From Tritrichomonas foetus (lineage: Eukaryota > Parabasalia > Tritrichomonadida > Tritrichomonadidae): a DNA stretch of 39,109 nucleotides. The first letter of the stretch is position 1, and each line of letters opens with the position of its first letter. The notes under the pieces are model-generated. The model searched no databases. It was given only the letters and a program-made list of their open reading frames with translations, and was not told the DNA's origin. Location: assembly GCA_001839685.1 (NCBI GenBank), contig MLAK01000889.1, forward strand, positions 18,081 through 57,189, in the 5' to 3' direction. The position numbers were made by a program, and so were the translations under genes. This document shows, one piece after another, positions 9,366 through 18,279 of this stretch.

Positions 9366-10405
9366 CGATTTTTAATAATCCAACCAGAAATTTTAGGTAA
9401 TTCGGTTTAGGTAAAATTAAAGGTGAATTAACCGGTTTTCTTACCAAATGTTTTTCGTGCTATTCTAACATTTTCCACGCAAATCTTATTATGAAAATGA
9501 ACTTTAGCATTTCAATTGATTTGATATTTGAACAAACAAGAAGCCAGCTTTGAGAATTAATTATTCAATAATCCATTCATGTCTTTGCCTTATAATAATA
9601 CTAAATAGTTGATAGTCACTTGAATTAAATCACATAACAAATAATTTTATAAAATGAATGAGACTAAATATAAATAAAGAGTGATTTTGAATTTGTGCGA
9701 GGGATAGTTTTAGTTCGTTTCTTCTAACAGAAATCAGAAATAAAATAGAAGAAGTTGCTAAATTACATTTGGAATGAATGATAATAACAAACTTTTAAAG
9801 AAATTAGAATATTTTACAGAAACAATACCAGGGCTTATCGTCTGGAGATTTGTTCATACCAATATATGAAATATCATAAATACTTATTTATTTTTATTAT
9901 TCTTAATCTTTTTGAGATTGGTCACGAAAAAATGAAAATGCGATGAAGTAAAGAATTTGCTATTTCTTCCATCTTACAGCCAGTTAAAAGAATTCTCTCC
10001 TGGTTACCAATACTCAATTATACTAGATGATATCCTCAATAACGATAATACAGCGGCATTAAAAATTAATAGTATTTCCCGCATGTTTTTTTATCGGGAT
10101 ATTAACTTTTTCTATACCTAGCGTCAAAACTTTCTGAAAATTTGTTACTATGAATTTTCAATTATGCGACGCTAATGATGTAGAATTGAATGCATTCATC
10201 GTCACTTCACCAAGCACTTTCAAAAAGTTCACCAACAAAATAACATATTCAAATAGTAAATAAACTATTCAAAATCGTTCTAATTTTTCATGATGATTTC
10301 ATTGAATAATTGTATAATTTAAGTACTTTACAAAATTTATTATCAATTTAATTCAATGAATAATTTCCTGATATCATCACTTCATTTTAATTACAAACTC
10401 GTCAA
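9366..10405. other. Intergenic region with possible gene relics (+)
   Basis: About 1 kb between the LRR gene and 6-phosphogluconate dehydrogenase. On the plus strand three short open stretches lie close together in different frames: 9774-9869 (begins MNDNNKLLKK), 9932-10120 (no ATG, about 62 codons) and 10150-10263 (37 codons, begins MNFQLCDANDVEL). Their amino-acid composition looks protein-like, suggesting a decayed gene, but each is short enough to occur by chance in DNA of this composition. The last 30 bases before 10406 hold initiator-like TCACTT for the downstream gene. Confidence 0.3.
10377..10405 (+). promoter_or_regulatory. Initiator-like element before 6PGDH
   Basis: TCACTTCATTTT lies about 20-30 bases upstream of the ATG and fits the TCA(+1)Y(T/A) initiator known from Trichomonas vaginalis, where transcription starts a few bases before the coding region. 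The match is seen in the sequence; activity is inferred. Confidence 0.45.
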
Positions 10406-11791
10406 ATGTCTTGTGATATCGCAGTAATCGGACTCGGAACAATGGGCAGCAATATTGCCCGTAACTTTGCACACCATAATGTTCAAGTCGCCGTCTACAA
10501 CAGATCGTACGAAAGAACTGAAGCTTTACTAAAATTCAAAGACGAAAACGTCACGCCAACAAAAACAATAGAAGAACTTGTCGGTGTCCTCAAAGCGCCA
10601 AGGAAGATTTTACTCATGGTCACCGATGGTGCAGTTGATGCAGTAGTCAAGCCAATTCTTCCACTCCTTTCTAAGGGCGATATCATCATTGATGGTGGAA
10701 ATTCATATTGGAAGAACACCGAGCGCAGACAGAAGGAAATCAATCCAACTGGCGTTATTTATGTTGGAATGGGAATCTCAGGAGGTGAAGAGGGTGCCTT
10801 AAACGGTCCTTCAATGATGTTTGGTGGTGAGCGTTCTGCTTGGGAAGCTTGCAAGCCAGTTCTTCTTCCAATCGCAGCCAAGTCTGCTGAAGGCCAGCCT
10901 TGCGTTGATTATATGGGCAGTGGTGGCGCTGGCCACTTTGTTAAAATGGTTCATAATGCCATTGAATATGCAGACATGCAGCTCATTGCAGAAACATACG
11001 ATATCTTAACAAAGTTATTCAAACTCGATGCTGGAAAGATTGCAGATATTTTCGGATCATGGAACAAGACTGTTCTTAAAAGCTACCTCATCCAAATCAC
11101 TGAAGCTGTTCTTAATCATAAAGAAGGAGACGTACCACTCGTTAATTTGATTCTCGACCGTGCTGCTCAAAAGGGAACTGGAAAGTGGGCCGCTCAAGAT
11201 TCCTTCGATTTCGCTATTCCTACACCAGGTTTCTGTGAAGCAGTTTCTGCACGTGTCGTTTCATTTATGAAAGAAGAACGTGTTGCAGCTTCAAAAGTAC
11301 TCAACAAGAAGGCAATTTCAACAGCAGATGATTTGATTAAAATTACAGTTGAAGATCTTGAAAAGGGACTCTATGCAGCAAAGATTGCATGCTATGCACA
11401 AGGATTTGCAATGATCCAAGCAGCCTCCATTCAAAATAACTATGGCGTTGATATTGCTGCTTGCGCACGCGTTTGGCGTGGTGGATGCATCATTCGTGCA
11501 GATTTCTTGAACGATGTTGCAGCAAGATACAAAGCTGATACCAAGAACTTAATGATGATTGATCATTTTGCACAAGCACTTGAATCAAGACTTGAAGGAT
11601 GGAGAAAGGTTGTTGCTTTGACAGCTTTGAAAGGAATCCCAGCTCCTCTTTTTGCATCAACTTTGGCTTATTTCGATTCATACTCATCAGAAGTTCTTCC
11701 TGCTAACCTTTTACAAGGTCTCCGTGATTACTTCGGCGCACACACTTACGAAAGAGTCGACAAACCAGGTAACTTCCACACAGAATGGTAA
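10406..11791 (+). CDS. gnd: 6-phosphogluconate dehydrogenase, decarboxylating
   Basis: Oxidises 6-phosphogluconate to ribulose 5-phosphate and CO2 with NADP+, the third step of the oxidative pentose phosphate pathway, in the cytosol. The 461-residue length is normal for the dimeric enzyme. Visible features are the N-terminal dinucleotide-binding motif IGLGTMGSN (8-16), GGNSYWKNTERR (97-108), the signature GMGISGGEEGALNGPSMMFGG (121-141), and the catalytic stretch GHFVKMVHNAIEYADMQL with Lys180, Asn184 and Glu187. Substrate-binding blocks KGTGKW and the C-terminal RDYFGAHTYER...FHTEW are also present. The start is the first ATG and similarity begins at once. Codon use is richer in G and C than the flanks, indicating high expression. 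It converges with the syntaxin gene downstream across a short A-rich repeat. Confidence 0.98.
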   Translation: MSCDIAVIGLGTMGSNIARNFAHHNVQVAVYNRSYERTEALLKFKDENVTPTKTIEELVGVLKAPRKILLMVTDGAVDAVVKPILPLLSKGDIIIDGGNSYWKNTERRQKEINPTGVIYVGMGISGGEEGALNGPSMMFGGERSAWEACKPVLLPIAAKSAEGQPCVDYMGSGGAGHFVKMVHNAIEYADMQLIAETYDILTKLFKLDAGKIADIFGSWNKTVLKSYLIQITEAVLNHKEGDVPLVNLILDRAAQKGTGKWAAQDSFDFAIPTPGFCEAVSARVVSFMKEERVAASKVLNKKAISTADDLIKITVEDLEKGLYAAKIACYAQGFAMIQAASIQNNYGVDIAACARVWRGGCIIRADFLNDVAARYKADTKNLMMIDHFAQALESRLEGWRKVVALTALKGIPAPLFASTLAYFDSYSSEVLPANLLQGLRDYFGAHTYERVDKPGNFHTEW

Positions 11792-11910
11792 CGAATATTT
11801 ATTTATCTATTTCCTAAAATGATTCATCATTTCATTTCTGGCAATTTTTTTTTCGCTTTTTGTATTTTCCTACTTGAATGAGGCATTTTTTATTAATAAA
11901 AAAAACATAA

Positions 11911-12004
11911 AATAGAAACAACAATAAAAAATTGAAACAACAATAAAAAATTGAAACAACAATAAAAAAAAAAAAAAGAAACAATAATAAAAAATAGAAA
12001 CAAA
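11911..12004. repeat. A-rich short tandem repeat between convergent genes
   Basis: About four imperfect copies of a 19-bp unit containing AATAAAAAATTGAAACAAC, partly merged into a poly-A run. It lies between the convergent 3' ends of 6PGDH and the syntaxin gene and probably forms part of both 3' flanks. Confidence 0.8.
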
Positions 12005-12010
12005 AACATT

Positions 12011-12793
12011 TTATATAATAATAATAAACACAAGTGCGAAGAAAACCAGAACAGCGGCAATTTTCATGATCAACCATCTGTTATGTTTCGTTTTTTCGTA
12101 AAATTTTTCTAGTTGTTTTGTCCCTTTCAAAAGTCCATCTAAAGTTTCGTTGGCGTTTTGATCAATTCTTTGAATATCGAATTCTTGAGATGCAACAACT
12201 TCACTTAGCTTTTGATACATGGTAACGATTTCCGATATTGATTGTTCAACATTCCTCACCATATCGTATCTTTCCCGATGCTCTTCTAGCTGCTGATTAG
12301 ACAAATTATTGATTGGATACTCAACTTCATCTGTATACATTGTATCAAAGAAATTTGAGCCCCTTGTTGGTGCAGTTATTAACTGCCTTCTTTCTGCCAC
12401 CTTTTGCATGATTTGGCTTCGACGCTGGATCAAGACTTGAAAGTCTTTTGTGATTCCAGATAGACTTTGTTGCAAAGTCTGTATGGCATTTTTATAATTC
12501 TGAGGTTTAGTTTTGATTGAACTAAGTCCAGAAATTTTTGCTTCAATTTGTGCCAAATCACGATTTAGTGATATAATAATCTCATTTATTCTTTGCTCAT
12601 CTTCGCCAAAAATTGTTCCCTTCCTTAGCCTGATGTGAAGCTCACGAACAGAATCTCTGGAGTGGGATAATCTTTGACGGATTTCATTTGTCACTTCACT
12701 AAACTGACTTTTTTGCACAGGGACATGTACCTTGTTTTTGATTATATGATTTTCTCTAGACAGATATGAAAAAAACTCAGAAGTTCGATTCAT
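12011..12793 (-). CDS. STX5: Qa-SNARE of the syntaxin 5/Sed5 type
   Basis: Golgi/ER-Golgi target-membrane SNARE for vesicle fusion. The 260-residue protein begins MNRTSEFFSY, which matches the (D)RTxEF N-peptide that in syntaxin 5 binds the SM protein Sly1. An Habc-like helical region follows (about 30-135). The SNARE helix covers about 170-232, with VVASQEFDIQRIDQN containing the zero-layer glutamine at about Gln203. The C-terminus is NRWLIMKIAAVLVFFALVFIIII, a single tail anchor preceded by the family's SNRWLMVK-like motif. Length and end resemble Sed5 more than plasma-membrane syntaxins. The stop codon is within TATAAAATG, so it overlaps a TAAA signal. TCATA, an initiator-like string, lies about 25 bases upstream of the ATG. 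The subfamily call is inferred from the two terminal motifs. Confidence 0.88.
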   Translation of the reverse strand: MNRTSEFFSYLSRENHIIKNKVHVPVQKSQFSEVTNEIRQRLSHSRDSVRELHIRLRKGTIFGEDEQRINEIIISLNRDLAQIEAKISGLSSIKTKPQNYKNAIQTLQQSLSGITKDFQVLIQRRSQIMQKVAERRQLITAPTRGSNFFDTMYTDEVEYPINNLSNQQLEEHRERYDMVRNVEQSISEIVTMYQKLSEVVASQEFDIQRIDQNANETLDGLLKGTKQLEKFYEKTKHNRWLIMKIAAVLVFFALVFIIII

Positions 12794-13954
12794 TTGATCA
12801 CTTTTATATTTTAATTATGATTTTCACCATTTTGGTAAGAAATTTGACCAAAAAACGATTGAACCATATATACATAGAATTCTCAATCTCACATGACATT
12901 CTCATATTATGATAACATTATTTATATCAACTGACAACAATAACAACAAAATGAAAGTGTTGGTTGTATTGATTTCCCAAATGAAAATCATATGGTTATA
13001 AAAACGCAATTCGACATGCATATATCGATAGGAAGTGAAAGGGTAGTGTTATAAAAATATGTCAAAACAATGTTGTTATAAAAATATTTAATTACACCCG
13101 TTTATCATCGTAATTGTACAGTCACCAATACAAGTGAACATCTGATTCTTCCTGTTAGCATTGAGAAACTGGGAAATGAATAGAAAGCTATGATAGTGCA
13201 TTATAAGGAGATTCGATTTCCTTCTTCTCAAAAGAATAGATTTCTATACTTGTTGTGAGACCTTCAGCAAATAACAATGAAGTTAGAAAGAAGACATTGT
13301 GATAATACTTTTGTTATTTGGAAAGCTTCATATGTTTAAGACAGATCCAAAAGTCAGTTCTATAAGATCACACAATTCCGCTAAATCCATGTCCAAAATG
13401 ATATATGATTCACAACATTGATTCCTCAAAATTACCAAAGAAAGAACATCGAATCAGAAAAGGAGAATTTCGTCAACAAAATACACAATGGCTTGACTTG
13501 ATATAAATTGCAACAATATAGTGCAAAAAGGTATTAATTCTATTTCACATCCGCATGATACGATCATTGATTTTACATATGGTTCAAAATATGAAGTAAA
13601 TTTCAATTCTCTTCAAAACTCCAATCATCACCCAAAATTTCATTGAATTCAAATTGATTGTACATAGTTGCAAATGATTTATCCATGACCAGATATTGCT
13701 TTACTTTAGTTCTTAGACTTAATGAGCCATTTCTTATTTCAAAGGGATTCGTCGGATGCCCCTCTCAAAAAAAGTGAACTGACAAGTATTTTCTCCGTTT
13801 CGTTTATGTTTAAAAATTATGTTGGGTAATTTAACTTTTTGAGAACATTAATTGACTATCTGATCTAGATAATCGGCTATATATATACTGAAAAAGTTGG
13901 TTAATTGGTTGATCAGCCCAAAATCAAAATTTCCGAATTTTAACAATCAAAGAC
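12794..13954. other. Long intergenic region, weak coding traces only
   Basis: About 1.16 kb between divergent genes. On the minus strand 13603-13764 is open for 53 codons without an early ATG (contains FEIRNGSLSLRTKVKQYL). On the plus strand about 13336-13645 is open in one frame apart from two TGA codons. They partly overlap, so at most one is a real relic, and neither exceeds what chance could give by much. The rest is AT-rich and featureless. Confidence 0.3.
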
Positions 13955-15010
13955 ATGAATACATCTTACGATCAAATGGAAATCCAACCCGATAGCCAAT
14001 TTCTTTATGAATGGGAATTCAATCAAGATGAAGAAGATGTCGATTTAGTTATTAAGTATCCACCAACATTTAATCCAAAATCTATCAAAGTCGAGTTCAC
14101 TGAAGATAAAAAAGGCATCAAAGTTCATGTTCCTGGTCTTCTTCCAATCGTTTGCGGCCACCTGGGTGGTTCCATCACTGGCCATTCGACAAGCATTTCA
14201 TCAACGTCCTACACAATTACAATGACGAAAGAAACCCCAATTCAATGGCTTCTTTTAACCGATGATATTCATCCGACGGAAAACATTTGCGATCCAATGA
14301 CGTCATTTTTTATTGCCACTGCACTCATCAATAACCGAGAAGAACAGTCACAGCAAGCTGGATTGGAAGCTCTGACTCGATCTGCTTTGTGGGGATTCAT
14401 GCCTGCTGTTCGTGCGTTTGTTCGAATCAATTTAAATTCATCAAACGAAAACTTAAGTCATATGGCGGTCGCGCTCCTTCAAAAAGCTTCTGATTATTAC
14501 GGAGTTCCTGATATGCAATTTTGGCTAGGAATGATTTTATACACGAATGACTCAACACGCGTCCAATCACTTTCCTACTTCTCTAAGGCAGCAGAGGGAG
14601 GTGTAGTTGAAGCAAGGTCAAGAATAGGTCAATTACTTTCACCTCTTTCTGAAGTTCCTTTTGAAACAAAAGATGCATCAAAAGCCTCTCAAATTTTAGA
14701 GGCAGTCCTTCAATTGTTACCTGATGAACCAATAGCATTAAGTGAGCTATCAAAACTCCTTTATAATGGAGTCGGAGTTGAACTTAATGAAGAACGTGCA
14801 AAGGAGCTTCATGGCCGACTCAAGAAAATCGTTCCTGAGGCCCCTGATTTAGTTAAACAAAAAGCAAGTCGTAATGCAACAAAGACTGAAGATGGCGCCT
14901 CAAAATCGTTTCATATTTCTGTTGTTGATGTTGTAGCAGCTGCATCAATTTTATTATTTATTTCAGTTGGTGCATATTCGATTTACAGATATTTCCGAAG
15001 AAGGAAGTAA
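13955..15010 (+). CDS. CS-domain-like and Sel1-repeat protein with C-terminal membrane anchor
   Basis: A 351-residue protein. Residues about 15-95 (FLYEWEFNQDEEDVDLVIKY onward, ending with a TYTITMTKETPIQWLLL-type strand) look like a CS/p23-NudC-type beta-sandwich, a fold often used by co-chaperones. Residues about 120-290 are helical, with Sel1/TPR-like repeats, for example ALLQKASDYYGVPDMQFWLGMIL, SYFSKAAEGGVVEARSRIGQLL and a third SELSKLLYNGVGVELNEERA. Residues about 323-343 form one hydrophobic helix followed by RYFRRRK, a typical tail anchor with a cytosolic N-terminus. This order suggests a membrane-tethered co-chaperone or protein quality-control adaptor, but no specific orthologue is recognised. 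The stop codon TAAAT overlaps a TAAA signal. The CS assignment is the less certain part. Confidence 0.7.
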   Translation: MNTSYDQMEIQPDSQFLYEWEFNQDEEDVDLVIKYPPTFNPKSIKVEFTEDKKGIKVHVPGLLPIVCGHLGGSITGHSTSISSTSYTITMTKETPIQWLLLTDDIHPTENICDPMTSFFIATALINNREEQSQQAGLEALTRSALWGFMPAVRAFVRINLNSSNENLSHMAVALLQKASDYYGVPDMQFWLGMILYTNDSTRVQSLSYFSKAAEGGVVEARSRIGQLLSPLSEVPFETKDASKASQILEAVLQLLPDEPIALSELSKLLYNGVGVELNEERAKELHGRLKKIVPEAPDLVKQKASRNATKTEDGASKSFHISVVDVVAAASILLFISVGAYSIYRYFRRRK

Positions 15011-15102
15011 ATTTGTTTATTTTTTTTCTGCCTTGCATTTTTTTTTCCCCCGATGGTTTTAAAAGTTTATGTCATTAATGATGAATCGCATTAATGATTT
15101 AT

Positions 15103-15591
15103 ATCATGCCATTAATGATTTATAACATGTCATTAATGATTTATAACATGTCATTAATGATTTATAACATGTCATTAATGATTTATAACATGTCATTAAT
15201 GATTTATAACATGTCATTAATGATTTATAACATGTCATTAATGATTTATAACATGTCATTAATGATTTATAACATGTCATTAATGATTTATAACATGTCA
15301 TTAATGATTTATAACATGTCATTAATGNNNNNNNNNNNNNNNNNNNNNNNNNNNNNNNNNNNNNNNNNNNNNNNNNNNNNNNNNNNNNNNNNNNNNNNNN
15401 NNNNNNNNNNNNNNNNNNNNNNNNNNNNNNNNNNNNNNNNNNNNNNNNNNNNNNNNNNNNNNNNNNNNNNNNNNNNNNNNNNNNNNNNNNNNNTGATTTA
15501 TAACATGTCATTAGTGATTTATAACATGTCATTAATGATTTATAACATGTCATTAATGATTTATAACATGTTATTAATGATTTATAACATG
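15103..15591. repeat. 21-bp tandem satellite with internal assembly gap
   Basis: Repeat unit ATGTCATTAATGATTTATAAC, about 10 nearly perfect copies to 15327, a run of unknown bases at 15328-15493, then almost five copies to 15591, two with single changes. The unit contains the palindrome CATTAATG. Because 21 is divisible by three, both strands stay open, encoding heptads such as MIYNMSL. I do not regard this as a gene. It lies just downstream of the CS/Sel1 gene. Confidence 0.97.
15328..15493. other. Assembly gap (166 unknown bases) inside the satellite
   Basis: A run of N. The repeat phase is kept across it: equivalent bases at 15326 and 15494 are 168 apart, exactly eight 21-bp units. Confidence 0.98.
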
Positions 15592-15852
15592 AAAGATTCA
15601 TTATACACCTCTATATCATTACAGATAAGGTAATGACCATATCTATCTTTACATTCATCTCATTTCCAATATTGTTACATTTGGCGAGCATAAAGCTTAA
15701 TAAATTAATCGTTTCATTCAAAGAATTAATAAAATTATCATAATTGAATCATTCTTGATAATTAATTCGTATGCAAGATTTATCGGCACTGATATCGGAA
15801 TTAAAAGGTAAGAAAGAACAAAAGATATGACAAGTTATAATAAAAAGCAATT

Positions 15853-16440
15853 TTAGCAACATTTCTTTTTGTCCCTTTTTGCGGGTTCATTAATTTTGAC
15901 AGTTTCTGTTGTTGCCGGTGTCAAAACAGTATAAAACTGAGCGGCGTGTTGAAAGAGCTCTTTTACGCCAAGGCCAGTTGCACTTGAAGTGAGAAGGTGG
16001 AGCTTGCAATTCAGTGTTCGCATTAAATCTGCACCACGTTCAGCACACGCCGTTTGTTCTTCTTCAGATAAAAGATCAGATTTTGTAGTCACCAAAAGAA
16101 TGTTGCAGTTGGGGACTTGCTGGCGAACACGCTCAACCCACTGTTCTACTGATTCTTCTCGTTCGTTATCGTAGCAAACAAAGGCAACGTGCGAATCTCG
16201 ATAAAACATTTGCGAAATCGATTGGAATCGTTCTTGTCCTGCAGTATCCCATATTTGGAGGCATACTTTCGTACCGTCGTCGAGTGTGACTGTTGCGGAG
16301 CAGCTGGCGGGCGCAACAGTTGGTAAATCTTGATTTTCAAAGGGATTTTCAAAAAAGGCGCTAACAAGGGAAGTCTTACCAACACCACTGCTTCCAACAA
16401 GAATGACTTTTAAAGATCTGCTTGAAGAGTCGTCGTTCAT
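15853..16440 (-). CDS. Rab-like small GTPase
   Basis: A 195-residue Ras-superfamily GTPase, probably a membrane traffic regulator. It has the P-loop GSSGVGKTS (16-24), switch I threonine in LPTVAP (about Thr41), WDTAGQE (64-70), TKSD (119-122) in place of the usual NKxD, and SSATG (152-156) near the G5 position. The effector-switch stretch RFQSISQMFYRDSHVAFVCYD is Rab-like. The protein ends KKCC, a double-cysteine geranylgeranylation site typical of Rab proteins. The asparagine-to-threonine change in G4 is known in some Rabs but could weaken guanine contacts. No subfamily can be named. TCATAATTTG upstream resembles an initiator, and the stop TAAAA overlaps a TAAA signal. Confidence 0.92.
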   Translation of the reverse strand: MNDDSSSRSLKVILVGSSGVGKTSLVSAFFENPFENQDLPTVAPASCSATVTLDDGTKVCLQIWDTAGQERFQSISQMFYRDSHVAFVCYDNEREESVEQWVERVRQQVPNCNILLVTTKSDLLSEEEQTACAERGADLMRTLNCKLHLLTSSATGLGVKELFQHAAQFYTVLTPATTETVKINEPAKRDKKKCC

Positions 16441-17348
16441 TATGAAAACAAATTATGAGTAGATGGAACTGTAAAGTTTACAAAAAGTTTTCAAAAGAAA
16501 TTGAAAACTATCAACATTTCTGTACTTTTCAATAAATCACTTAAAATTGATTGATTTAAGGTGAAAATTAAGGTAAAATGAATGTATACAATTCAAATTT
16601 TGATTAGATTTGAAAAGTTTTGTCACTTTATCTTAATCCTAGATCGGCACATAAGGTGTTAAATAGGAGCTGCTCATGGATATTTGTTTTTGTTATGCCA
16701 TGAAATGTGTAACATCACTACTGTCACAGCCACTACTTTGTTGGCATTTATTTAATCTTTAACAGTTTCTACTACTGTTAAAATGATGTGATAATTAATA
16801 GAATTTCATCTTAAATGTAAATCAAAACACTTTAAATATCTTAACGGCTATCGTTCTCCACTAATTCGAATTGTCATTTTCTTATTTGATCTTTACATTG
16901 AGAATTGTTTTCTGCATTGTGATTCAGGAAACATTATGATATTTATGATGTTCTGTAAGAGTACTAATTAAAATAGATTTTTCATTCGAGAATTTAACAA
17001 TATCTATTTGTAATACATTTCAAAATAACAACATTCGGGAAATCATCAATAATGCCACATAGTTTATGAAGCGAATTCATGACTTTCTCAAAAGCTTAGG
17101 TAAGGCAAAATATGCTGTCATTCTTATCTGACCATCATGTAGAATATGTGAAGAATCTTCACTCAAACAATTCTACATATGTGAAGAGAAGACAACATTT
17201 CATGGCAAGATCTGATAGTTAAGAGAAACATATTTCCGTTGTCAAAAAATATCATATATATATTTATTTCATGAGGATCTGTTTTTTATTTATCCAAAAT
17301 ATCTTTGTAATCAATTAAACTAATATATACATAAACACAATTAAGTCA
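16441..17348. other. Intergenic region with nested inverted repeat
   Basis: AT-rich spacer of 0.9 kb between the Rab-like GTPase and SBDS. The plus strand at about 16650-16960 is partly open in one frame (three stop positions in about 100 codons), which is not beyond chance. A nested inverted repeat lies at 17137-17178. Confidence 0.4.
17137..17178. repeat. Nested inverted repeat
   Basis: Outer arms ATGTAGAAT and ATTCTACAT pair perfectly, and inside them GTGAAGA and TCTTCAC form a 7-bp palindrome around a single base. It is downstream of SBDS by about 0.2 kb and is a possible protein-binding site or cruciform. Function unknown. Confidence 0.7.
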
Positions 17349-18266
17349 TTAATCTTTGGTTGTTTCATCATTTTCGTTTTTTTCATCAGCTTGTTCATCT
17401 TCATTTTTTGCTTCATCTTTATGACTGTTTTTATCAGTATTATCACCTCCATCATCATCGTCATTATCATTTTCATTTTTGTTATTGTTTTCAGATTTTG
17501 GATTATCAACTTTGTCCTCATTTTTCTCGATTTGCCCTTCAGCTGATGCAACGTACAATTCGAGAATATCAATTCCAATATCAGTTCCAAATTCAGAAGC
17601 GAGATCTTTCGCAAGTGGACGAAGGGATCCTGGATCAACTTGTGCAATAACTATTGTCATATCTTCTTTCACTTCAATTGATTCGACGATAGGAAGCATA
17701 GAAACCATTTTTTCTGAGAGCTCATTTTTGATGATAAACTTTAGACGAATCCTTGCGCGAGTGATTGGGTACTTCTCTTTTTGTAAAAGTCTGATTAATT
17801 GAAGTGCTTGTGCCTTTGGGGCTTTCTTCAATTTCACACTGAACCCAATTGCCTTCATTGCTCGCTCGACCATTGTTGGCGTTAATGGACGCTGGGTATT
17901 TGTATTGACACACTGTGAAGCGACAATTGATGCGATATCTTTGGTTAAATTTGCGATTACGATTTTTCTTTCCTTTTCGGCAAGAGTGAGCTTTCCTTCC
18001 TTTAAGATGATATTTAATGCTTCTTCGATTGTTTTGACATTGAGAGCTTCACAAACAGTACTCTGTTTTGCGAGCATTCCCTGATCTACATTTGTAAAAA
18101 TACTTCGTGATTGAACAACGTTATCGATATCGGGCTCGAGGCCATTTCGCCATGATGAAACTTTGTTTGGAAAAACTGCAACTTCGAAATGCTTTCCACG
18201 TCTGTCGAGTTTTAAAACTGAAACATTTGATAGGAGCTTCTGTCCAACAGGTTGAAACAGCGACAT
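17349..18266 (-). CDS. SBDS: Ribosome maturation protein SBDS with acidic C-terminal extension
   Basis: With EFL1, SBDS releases eIF6 from pre-60S subunits in late cytoplasmic ribosome maturation. Residues 1-~95 form the FYSH domain (MSLFQPVGQKLLSNVSVLKL, RRGKHFEVAVFPNKVSSWRNG and the conserved SRSIFTNVDQGMLAK segment). Residues ~96-170 are the helical domain II (LTLAEKERK, NTQRPLTPTMVERAM). Residues ~171-240 are the ferredoxin-like domain III. The family is normally about 250 residues. This one has 305 because residues ~242-305 form an Asp/Glu/Asn/Lys-rich tail including DNDDDDGGD. The start is the first ATG and matches the family start. A GGATCGAC-type element sits two bases upstream, like those of eL15 and eL18. 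The low-complexity tail may be species-specific; C-terminal extensions of SBDS are known in other protists and in plants. Confidence 0.96.
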   Translation of the reverse strand: MSLFQPVGQKLLSNVSVLKLDRRGKHFEVAVFPNKVSSWRNGLEPDIDNVVQSRSIFTNVDQGMLAKQSTVCEALNVKTIEEALNIILKEGKLTLAEKERKIVIANLTKDIASIVASQCVNTNTQRPLTPTMVERAMKAIGFSVKLKKAPKAQALQLIRLLQKEKYPITRARIRLKFIIKNELSEKMVSMLPIVESIEVKEDMTIVIAQVDPGSLRPLAKDLASEFGTDIGIDILELYVASAEGQIEKNEDKVDNPKSENNNKNENDNDDDDGGDNTDKNSHKDEAKNEDEQADEKNENDETTKD

Positions 18267-18267
18267 T

Positions 18268-18279
18268 GTCGATCCTTTT
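18268..18279. promoter_or_regulatory. GTCGATCCTTTT element upstream of SBDS
   Basis: It lies immediately before the SBDS ATG (coding strand AAAAGGATCGAC, then AATG). It shares GGATCG and the A/T run with the element upstream of eL18 and resembles that of eL15. Proposed as a shared promoter element of ribosome-biogenesis genes. Confidence 0.5.

Noticed and set aside
13336..13764. Two overlapping coding-like stretches on opposite strands
   Set aside because: They partly exclude each other, and neither has a start, a family or enough length; kept only as a note in the intergenic entry.
15094..15633. Possible heptad-repeat protein (MIYNMSL)n
   Set aside because: The open frame follows from a 21-bp unit without stops; both strands are open and unknown bases fill the middle. 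It is satellite DNA, not a gene.
16650..16960. Possible decayed gene on the plus strand upstream of SBDS
   Set aside because: Three stop positions in about 100 codons is close to chance for this composition, and no motif is recognisable.
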